A DNA stretch of 64,000 bases, taken from Phytophthora hibernalis. Its lineage: Eukaryota; Oomycota; Peronosporomycetes; Peronosporales; Peronosporaceae. The stretch covers positions 1,726,404 through 1,790,403 of the forward strand of contig JAAKBF010000009.1 of assembly GCA_012656075.1 (NCBI GenBank), written 5' to 3'. Within the stretch, counting starts at the first letter, position 1. The number at the start of each line of letters is the position of its first letter. Both the position numbers and the translations under genes were made by a program. The notes below the pieces were generated by a model. The model saw nothing but the letters and a program-made list of their open reading frames with translations. It was not told the DNA's origin and made no database searches. Of the stretch, positions 56,761 to 64,000 are shown in pieces.

Positions 56761-57187
56761 CTCCTCTTGTCGATTTGTGTGTGTGCGGATCATATCTCCA
56801 GACTGACCGCCAGATCTGGCGAGAATTCTGGCAAATGACCAGATTTAGCGCGCCGCTAGCAAATAGCGTCCCGATGGGAAAAGACAAAGCGTCAAACTTT
56901 GGCGAGTGAACCTAATATCTGGCGTTTAGCGCGACCGTTGGGGAGGCTCTTACGTTCGATGTTCTACCTACTAGCACCAGATATTTGGTGAAGCGTTTAA
57001 GCAATTTCGGGCCCTTGCTGGAGTCGCAAGTGTGGACTCACCGATTTAAATGCAGCTTCAAGTTGTGATGCCGTTGCTATCAGAACAAATTTCAAATCAA
57101 CACAAAGAGGTAATGCAAGGGTTAGGTACGCGTCATGGCGAGGTTGTACAGTTGCTCACCTAAGCCAACAAAATTCTCACCGCTCTA
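56761..57187. other. spacer, upstream of Harbinger element
   Basis: No recognised gene. Contains ccagatatttggtg near 56976, a small near-palindrome, but no matching partner on the other side of the transposase. Confidence 0.35.
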
Positions 57188-57637
57188 TTGCACGGGAAAT
57201 GTCATTCCGGCTCACATCTGTGCATAATTTCTATTCTGAACGTCTGTTCTGTAAAGCCTGTACGCAGCGATCGCTCCGTCGCAATAAGAAATTCTGGAGT
57301 CGATCTTAACACTTCTACTACCAATGACTGTACCGTGCCAGCATATCCGATGAGCAGGGGTGTCTGTACTGTTTGCGAGCTGTGGACAGAAGGGTTCATC
57401 GGGTTGTCCAATCATCCATCGATCGATCACCTAGAAAAAACGTACGGACGCAAGTGGCGATTGCCTTCAAAAGAAGCCAAATTATACTCTAGGCGATACT
57501 GCGTGATCAAATACGTACGCACTCCCATTGTTGGAGGTTTATCTGTTGAGAGCGCTCTCGATAGGACTGAAGCAAAGAGAGCAGGCAGAAGTATCGATGC
57601 GTTCTCGAAGCACATAAGTAACAATAAGGCATCGTGA
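57188..57637 (+). CDS. GCR1_C-like DNA-binding domain fragment
   Basis: Contains CTVCELWTEGFIGLSNHPSI, DHLEKTYGRKWRLPSKEAKL and YSRRYCVIKYVR. The pattern W.EW..G..G.PS...LE..YG..WR....... YSRR..I...I is that of the GCR1_C domain, found in yeast Gcr1 and in the DNA-binding part of fungal Crypton recombinases. The N-terminal half has no recognisable features. It ends with a basic Lys/Arg segment. Probably the detached end of an Ndc10/Crypton-type element, the recombinase part being absent here. Confidence 0.5.
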   Translation: MHGKCHSGSHLCIISILNVCSVKPVRSDRSVAIRNSGVDLNTSTTNDCTVPAYPMSRGVCTVCELWTEGFIGLSNHPSIDHLEKTYGRKWRLPSKEAKLYSRRYCVIKYVRTPIVGGLSVESALDRTEAKRAGRSIDAFSKHISNNKAS

Positions 57638-57739
57638 GTATTAGTTTCAATATATCAATCAACACTTCATATTCCTTTCAAATGATGTGATCCTCGACTC
57701 CTTCTGTCGACGATACCCAGTGGTAAACGGCGTCGATTC

Positions 57740-58245
57740 GTGGTACGATGCCATCTTTATGATCACAAGACCAACAGGAAGGCATCATGCATGCCCAAGG
57801 TCGTCTGCTCCCTTTTCGCCTTTATCAACGGGTCCACGCGAACGGTGCGTACACGGAGGCGGGGTTATCCTCGGCCTAGCAACGGCGAGTACACGATGAA
57901 CGATGGAGTGACGTACGCCGAGAAGTTCGGTGCCATCTGCGACTTGGCACTACCACGCGGTCGAATTCACTCAATTTTGTTTATCCTGGCTTGGTAAGGC
58001 ATCGTGCTGCCCGTCCTGCAACGGCAGCGACATCCGTCAGAAAATCGTACGCGTACGTCAGCAAAATCAGTCGTAATCAACCTTACCGTCGTTTGTCCAG
58101 TGCAGCGTTGGCCCTTCGCTTAGCGCGAAAGAACAATCACTGGCTGAAAATACAACATCGAAGCCGCGTCGCTTATTTTTTTATTCCTGTTAACATGTAC
58201 TCCGAAGTAAAAAAGAAAATTCAGACCGAGGTCATGACTTTATGA
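57740..58245 (+). pseudogene. Crinkler-like N-terminal fragment (plus strand)
   Basis: Short pieces: MPKVVCSLFAFINGS.. near 57790, and ALALRLARKNNHWLKIQHRS near 58100-58160. The latter is nearly identical to TLRLARKNNHWLRVDENTEA of the Crinkler-type locus at 21616-21864. No downstream effector domain follows; sequence after 58245 switches strand. Confidence 0.5.
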
Positions 58246-58280
58246 CTTGGTATCCGCTCATACCAGCCCAAAACCATCTG

Positions 58281-58634
58281 CTATTTTCCAGATATCAGAA
58301 AGAGGTAATGACCTGAAAGAAGCATTCCCAGTCGCTTTTTCTCCACCAGTGAAGGAGAATACGCAACAGACCGATCAGAGACCACCGCGCTGGTGGCGCG
58401 GTCCTGGCGGCGCCAGATTGGCACTTGATCATAACATAGGCAACCGTATCCCGCAAGATTTGCACTGTTCCACTGTTTACCGTAAACATGTGTCCCGACC
58501 CGTATACGCCGCACATCAGTTTCATCACAGTCTCCGTCGCCTGCGCCATCCCCATGTCCGCCATCTTGGCATTGCCGCTTCTTTAGAGAATTCTGAATTG
58601 TGGCTATGGTTGTGCTGGTGCCGCCGACATTCAA
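58281..58634 (-). pseudogene. Crinkler-like N-terminal fragment (minus strand)
   Basis: Contains KLMCGVYGSGHMFTVNSGTV and QILRDTVAYVMIKCQ, matching NLMCGVYGSGYVFTV and EVLRDAVAHVLKVRS at the start of the locus at 20321-21864. It stops where the LARKNNHWL part should follow; that part is found on the opposite strand at 58100. The two fragments look like halves of one header separated by an inversion. Confidence 0.55.
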
Positions 58635-60054
58635 ACTCCGACGTTAATTGTCCTGAGTCAGAACGGTGGCAACCGTCTTGGCTCGGAAGCGATCCGGCTT
58701 GACGGGATTGCTGCTCAACTTCGTGCCGAGCAGCAGCGTGCGGATAATCTGGCGGCCCTGTCGCAGTTGCGACGGGATGATCGCTCGATGATGCAACTCT
58801 AGCTTTTGGATCCCTATGGTGGGGCCCTGGGATGGGTGGAACGGTGTACCCCATTTTTTCGAATTGAAGTTGGCCAAAGGAACGCGGGCGGCGACGGCGT
58901 TGTGGCGTCGTGAGGACGGAAGGCACGGACACGCCGAAGGCAAGGACAAGGGCGTGTTGAGGCAAAGGATATGGTTTCAACTCAGGCACGACACGATTGC
59001 AGAGGACGGTACGCATTCATAGGAATAAGAGGACGGATGGATGGCCGTCTCCAAGAACAGGAAAAATCAGTCGTGATAAATCCTTGGAACCAGCAAGTTA
59101 ATATCGGTTTGTATTGATTCGTTAGTGTTGATATACTCTCCGGTGCGCACCTGCTTGCCATAGAGATTGAGGACCGTCCTAAATCAAGGCAACAAGGAAA
59201 ATGCCAATCGATCAAAATGAAGGTCCCTCAATGTTGAAGTTTCCGGTGGCTGGGTTTTGACCATCGTGGCTTTGCTGGAGTGATGGTTGACATCGACTAA
59301 CGTCTCGGCCGATGTTGGAGGAGGCATTGTAACAGTGGCAAGAATATTCAAGTTGTGTTCAATAAAGCCGCGAGTTCGCACGGAACAGCTCTGGATTTTA
59401 CTTTTGAGATCAGCAAACTGAGTTTCCGAGTGAGTGTTTATAGAAAATGGATTGGAATTCTTCGTGCAAAATTCACTTCATATTCATGTACGACATTTTT
59501 GGATTGGATCAATTTGTAGATACTGATAGGAACGATACTCAAATGAAGGCGAATAATAAGCTGTACCTCGAAGTATTAGCAAAATGTTAGTTGAAGAAGT
59601 GTTGAAGGAATCCTAAATTCATCGATCTATCATCACTTCGCTTCTAATTAAACGGTGTCTACTTGTTACTATGAGAATCATGCCTGCGTCTTTACTCAAA
59701 CGAAACCCCTCCCAATGCGTGTAATTTTCTCACCGCGTATCCATAGGCCACTGGGCGTCGTAATTTCCCAAAATTTGTTGGCCAATATAGCTGCAGGAAG
59801 GTCAAATTGCAAGATTAAGTATCCGTGAATGATGCGGTTTTAGATTTTGTACGTAGTCTTGCATGAAAGTGAGAAACTGACGCACGCATATTCTAACTAC
59901 ACCTACACTGTATGAATGGCCTGACAATAACCCAAAAATCTATTTACTGGGCACGCGCTTCAATAATACTATATTTTATTCTAAACGTACGGAATTATCT
60001 ACACACCGCTGTAGTAAACGGTTCTCGGTATTATTAATATGTGCAGTACCGGTA
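58635..60054. other. A/T-rich region without recognised gene
   Basis: About 1.4 kb. Frames at 58644-59016 on the minus strand are low-complexity and unsupported. From 59400 to 60050 the sequence is A/T-rich with stops in all frames. Confidence 0.4.
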
Positions 60055-60483
60055 GTGTGTTGCTCGAAGAATAAAATCATCCAAAATGTTGCTCGAACAG
60101 TCTGGATAAATCATCTGCTGCAGTTAAGTACGAAGAACATCGAAGAACTCAACCGGGGTTTCCGAACCGGAGGCAAACAGCGAGCCAGTCATTCGCTGTT
60201 TTGCCGCCAAGCGTCCAGGACAGCACCGAGCTCAGAGCTCTACGAAGAAGAAGCAGCCAGGCTGCCAGCGAGAATTTTTATGCACGTCGTCGCTTTCCAG
60301 CTTGGTGTCCCGTCCCGCAACCCGGCCCGCGCAACCTACGTCGGCTTCGGCGGTCGAACTGTCCGCCTCGGGGCCCCTGATGAACTATATGGTACTTGGC
60401 ACCTCGTGTACGCGACACTGGTCGGCTATCCCCAGCTCCGGACAGAGGCCCCGACCCCTTCTTCGCCGACGCTGATGGTGTGA
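60055..60483 (+). CDS. unrecognised ORF, possibly retroelement-derived
   Basis: 142 codons. The second half (RIFMHVVAFQLGVPSRNPAR, VGFGGRTVRLGAPDELYGTW) has protein-like composition but no family I know. It lies 1.5 kb before the second DIRS-like element and may be part of its 5' region. Low confidence that it is a gene. Confidence 0.25.
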   Translation: MCCSKNKIIQNVARTVWINHLLQLSTKNIEELNRGFRTGGKQRASHSLFCRQASRTAPSSELYEEEAARLPARIFMHVVAFQLGVPSRNPARATYVGFGGRTVRLGAPDELYGTWHLVYATLVGYPQLRTEAPTPSSPTLMV

Positions 60484-61068
60484 AGAGACCTGCCTGGCAG
60501 GTCCTCTTGACGTTTCACTTCCTTGGTGAGCGCATGTAGGACATCAACCCAGCCCTCCGAGAGCATGTTGACGTTCCGTACCGGATCCAGCACTGGCGTC
60601 TGACGCAGACTTCACTAAACCAACACAATGAGCTCCAGGAGAAGCCCCTGCTGTCGGTCTTCCGCTTTCTTCGGTTCACCCAATTCTTCGTGGCGTCGCC
60701 GCGCAACGACATCAAGTTCTCCAAGCACACGTCTGACGTGTTCCTCTGCAGACAATTCCTTGACTACCGACCGGCTACGTCCATTTCCCCGTCGTGATAC
60801 TCGTCCGGCACGGACCAGACTAGCAGCCTGACCCTCCATCATTACCAAGCCGATCCGAGATCAGATCCCGGCGGTCAATGGTACACAAGTGGACCTTCGG
60901 TTTCAATCAGTGCAAGGGTGTACGCTTCCGAGCTGCAAACACCTCCACGAGCTTCGTCGTCTCCCGCCTAACGTTCTGAAGTGGGTGACGGAAATGCACA
61001 CGGGTTTGGCAGCTGCACACCCTCAGAAGAAGTGAAGATGTTGGGGAGGAGCGCACTTAGCGACCAGG
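60484..61068. other. spacer without recognised gene
   Basis: GC-richer than the preceding kilobase; overlapping frames on both strands but none recognisable. Confidence 0.35.
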
Positions 61069-61620
61069 TTGCCCACACGTAGCCCAACATTGGTTCTTTT
61101 GTCTCCACCCGTGTCTTCTACTGCTTCTGACGCAACAACATCGATCAGATCGAAATTTAATGACGACGCTTCTAGCGCATCCGGTGACGACGGCGAGGTG
61201 CCTGGCGCCGCAATGGCACATGAACCAGCGTACGAAGCCGATGGGTCTGCGTTGGTGACGCCCTGCGCATTCAATACGATATCCGGTGACGAAGCCGAGG
61301 TGTCTGGCACCGTAATGGCACATGAACCAGCGTACGAAGCCGATGGACCTGTGTTGGTGACGCTCTGCGCATTCAATACGACATACGGTGACGAAGCCGA
61401 GGTGCCTGGCACCGTAATGGCACATGAACCAGCGTACGAAGCCGATGGACCTGTGTTGGTGACGCTCTGCGCATTCAATACGACATACGGTGACGAAGCC
61501 GAGGTGCCTGGCACCGTAATGGCACATGAACCAGCGTACGAAGCCGATGGACCTGTGTTGGTGACGCCCTGCGCATTCAATACGATATCCGGTGACGAAG
61601 TCGAGGTGTCTGGCACCGAA
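61069..61620 (+). CDS. repeat-containing ORF with 34-residue acidic repeats
   Basis: Starts PTRSPTLVLLSPPVSSTASD and then carries four to five 34-residue repeats (GDEAEV[P/S]GTVMAHEPAYEA..). The repeats keep frame because the unit (102 bp) is a multiple of three. Beyond about 61625 the frame enters the inverted arm and loses sense. Acidic, Ala/Pro/Glu-rich, probably disordered. Likely the N-terminal gag-type region of the following DIRS-like element, but no independent proof. Confidence 0.4.
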
Positions 61621-61960
61621 ATGGCAGAGCGTCACCAACGCGGGTCCATCGGCGTCGTACGTTGGCCAGTTCCATTTCGGTGCCAGGCACCTCGACTTCG
61701 TCACCGGATATCGTATCGGACGCACAGAGCGTCACCAACACAGGTCCATCGGCTTCGTACGCTGGTTCATGTGCCATTACGGTGTCAGGCACTTCGTCTT
61801 CGTCACCGGATATCGTATCGGACGCGCAGAGCGTCACCAACGCGGACCCATCGGCGTCGTACGCTGGTCCGAGCGCCATTTCGGTGCCAGGCATCTCGAC
61901 TTCGTCACCGGATGTTGTGCGCCTTGCCTGGCTAAAGGACTTCTCGCGTGCCTCCGTTGG
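61180..61960. repeat. head-to-head array of 102-bp coding repeats
   Basis: GGTGACGAAG-type units begin at 61285, 61387, 61489 and 61591, spaced exactly 102 bases. On the plus strand they encode a 34-residue repeat GDEAEVPGTVMAHEPAYEAD followed by GPVLVTLCAFNTTY. From about 61628 the same unit continues in reverse complement (about three copies), encoding GDEVEVPGTEMALGPAYDAD on the minus strand. The array is thus a large inverted repeat with almost no spacer. Plus-strand frame 61069-61935 and minus-strand frame 61577-61978 are its two coding readings. Confidence 0.95.
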
Positions 61961-64000
61961 ATTTGACGCGTGTTTCATCTCCTAGGGTGGATGTTTTGGG
62001 TGACCCTCGAGTGGTTATCGTCCAGGCTCTATGTCAGTTTAAGTGCTGGCACCCCATTTTGCGGTGGGACTCACGCCCGACGCCGGCCAACTATCCTGGG
62101 GTCCGCCCAGATTCCGATCTCGTGATCGACAAACTCCTCGCGGACTATTACAAGGGTCCTGCCTTCATCGCGACCATACAAGCCTTCGAACACGACCCCA
62201 CGTTTCACTCTAGCGCGTTCGCTCTAAGGATAAACCGTTGCACCTGGATGGTTGGATCATCCACGACTTATCTGCACCAGACGGACTGTCCGTCAACGCG
62301 CAGAAGGTCTCAGAGGCCTCTCCCGATGCGACTTGGGACCTGTTTATCTCCATTGCACATCGCGTTTGCGAACTTCGTCGCCGGTACCGAGGGTACAACA
62401 TTTACGCCACAGATATCGCTGAAGCCTTTCACCACATGCCAGTACACGCGGATCCTGCGTCAGATTTTGGGAGACGTTTGCCTGGCTCCTCTCATGGCAT
62501 TGTTTCCGGCATGGTCGTCTTCGGATGAACATCTTCACCGGATTCTTCGCTGTCTTCCGAAAGCCGTCCGTCACTAATCTCGCACCGGGCAATCCATCGT
62601 GCTCGGCCATTTGGAACCCTTTTGGTAAATTCCACTGGGTAGACGACATTGTCTTCATTGAAGTCGATATCGGCGATCGTCTTCAGAAGGCCGAGAATCG
62701 TCTCAGAGACGGAGTAAAGCTGGTGTTTGGTTCATATGGCTGACATGAAGGCAAATTGACGACCTGGTCGCTCGACTTTCATGCTGTAGGAATTGACTGG
62801 AGCATCCCTGTCGAGTGCATCACAGTTCCACAGAGAAAGATCGACAAACTACGATCCGTCCTGACAGAGGTTGGGGAAGGACTTCCTATCGAGGAAGAGA
62901 CTGGACAGCGTGGTCGGCGTACTTCGACATGTGATCAGCTGCATTCCGATCACGAAATCATTTATACAGCGCTCGACGGAGGTTCAGAACCGTTGTCGGA
63001 GACTCGCGAGCTCAGGTGTTCCGATGACATAGTTCCTTCGGAAGGATCTGCAGTGGAGGAAGGATCTAGTATTCCAGACTGAATTCGCGGAAACCTGTTC
63101 GATCACAGCAAAACTTTTGACGAGGCTTGGCTGATGATCGCGGCGAAGGGTATACTCTGCATCACGAGTATGAAACTCCAGGAGCGTCGACTCCTGAAAC
63201 AGCGTGGCCAGGCTCGAGACGGTATCGAGCTTGCTCACGCCTTGACCAGCGTCACATACACATGGGGGCCATGCCTATCTACGGAGAGCATCAGGTGCCA
63301 CAACGTCATCCACGGCGAGCGATGGATCACAGATCTGGTCGACAGAATGAATTGCAAGTACCCGGGAGGCAGCATGCCCTGCGGCAGTGTGCTTTGAGCC
63401 AGGCTCGTTACAGACTGCACTTCACAACGCATATATTCGGCAAAGATAGGGGCAGATCCCGAAGTGCGACATCCGCGGGAATAGCAGTACTAACTATCGT
63501 AACATGCACCAGATTACGACAGGCACCTGCGTGGGGAGGAAAAGCGAGATCAACTCCAGCGGGCTTCAGTCTCAGCCTGGACACTTGGCAGCTACAGCAA
63601 GAACCTTACGTTCTGGGAAACGTTCAGTAACGATTTCGGATTTCCCGTGTGGTTTGACGAACTGCCCAGAGCTCAACAAGCACGGTTGGTCGGACTGTTC
63701 ACGGCATTGTGCGCTTTAGTAGGGCACAACAAGGCGCGAACGGGAAACAAGTACCAGACATTCGACGGAAAAATCAGCAGCAGTGGTATTCGCACTTGGA
63801 ACGCCAAACTCGATTACCATGATCCGGAATATGAGCCCATCGCTCAAGGATACAAGCGCACCCATGGTGGCGTGGACCGGAAACAACCACTTACTACACT
63901 GATGCTGCTATAGATACGAGATCGGAGCCTGTGCACTGCTGGCAGCAGGCAAGAGCGACCTGTTCATTCAACTACTGGGTGGTGGGTCGGGTGGTGTGTC
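61948..64000 (+). mobile_element. DIRS-like element 2, right end beyond window
   Basis: RT: ADYYKGPAFIATIQAFEHDP, WIIHDLSAPDGLSVN, YNIYATDIAEAFHHMPVHAD, then KFHWVDDIVFIEVDIGDRLQ with the catalytic VDD, DFHAVGIDWSIPVECITVPQ and KIDKLRSVL. An RNase H-like stretch follows (MGAMPIYGEHQVPQRH; RYRLHFTTHIFGKD). From 63640, FPVWFDELPRAQQARLVGLF, TALCALVGHNKARTGNKYQT and KLDYHDPEYEPIAQGYKRTH form the N-terminal part of a tyrosine recombinase cut off by the window end. Frames change near 62230, 62525 and 62745 (a TGA replacing the Trp expected before HEGKLTTW). It belongs to a different lineage from element 1. Confidence 0.72.

Noticed and set aside
57188..58634. RXLR effector genes in the repeat-rich block
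   Set aside because: No frame shows a signal peptide followed by RXLR/EER; matches to R-x-L-R are internal and isolated.

Overview
This is nuclear DNA of an oomycete, most likely a Peronosporales species such as Phytophthora. The evidence is compact intron-poor housekeeping genes with 50-75 nt GT..GCAG introns, Crinkler-type effector remnants, stramenopile-type Crypton and DIRS-like tyrosine-recombinase elements, and a gene-dense block that changes abruptly into a repeat-rich block. I worked from sequence alone; family names come from recognised motifs, not from a database search. Gene-dense half, 1-33.1 kb: LarE-like PP-loop enzyme (partial, -), ERCC8/CSA-like WD40 protein (+), coiled-coil protein (+), a cluster of four related unknown genes (5-8.8 kb), glyoxalase II (-), ribosomal protein S23/uS12 (-), ER thioredoxin-fold protein with C-terminal RDEL (-), mS34-like mitoribosomal protein (-), glutathione S-transferase (-), six-TM cyclic-nucleotide phosphodiesterase (+) with an inverted partial duplicate of its own 3' end, a broken Crinkler-RHS-type protein (-), a coiled-coil protein (+), alanyl-tRNA synthetase (+), two more members of the unknown family (27.9-29.4 kb, -), an unrecognised gene and an Enhancer-of-zeste-like histone methyltransferase (+). 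Repeat-rich half, 33.1-64 kb: a tRNA-like module, two Crypton-type tyrosine recombinase copies (34.1-36.1 and 42.5-44.5 kb, both -) on either side of an HTH/Ulp1-protease gene and a 3.7-kb minisatellite with higher-order periodicity, a Copia remnant (-), an Ndc10-like recombinase remnant, a Myb/SANT-like pseudogene, a DIRS-like retrotransposon (49.1-54.9 kb, +) whose RT palm segment lies downstream of its recombinase, a PIF/Harbinger transposase (-), a GCR1_C-like fragment, two inverted Crinkler N-terminal fragments, a head-to-head array of 102-bp coding repeats, and a second DIRS-like element running off the right edge. Two themes stand out. First, an apparently undescribed gene family: a beta-trefoil-like N-terminal domain followed by one or two copies of a ~28-residue helical module (RRQxI..L...GKS..E....L.YG), present in six copies in two clusters. 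Second, many conserved genes, including essential ones, are broken by single-base shifts that lie at mononucleotide runs inside invariant motifs. This points to run-length base-calling errors in the assembly, so most 'pseudogenes' in the left half should be read as intact loci until checked. True decay (nonsense codons, internal deletions, inversions) is common in the right half.
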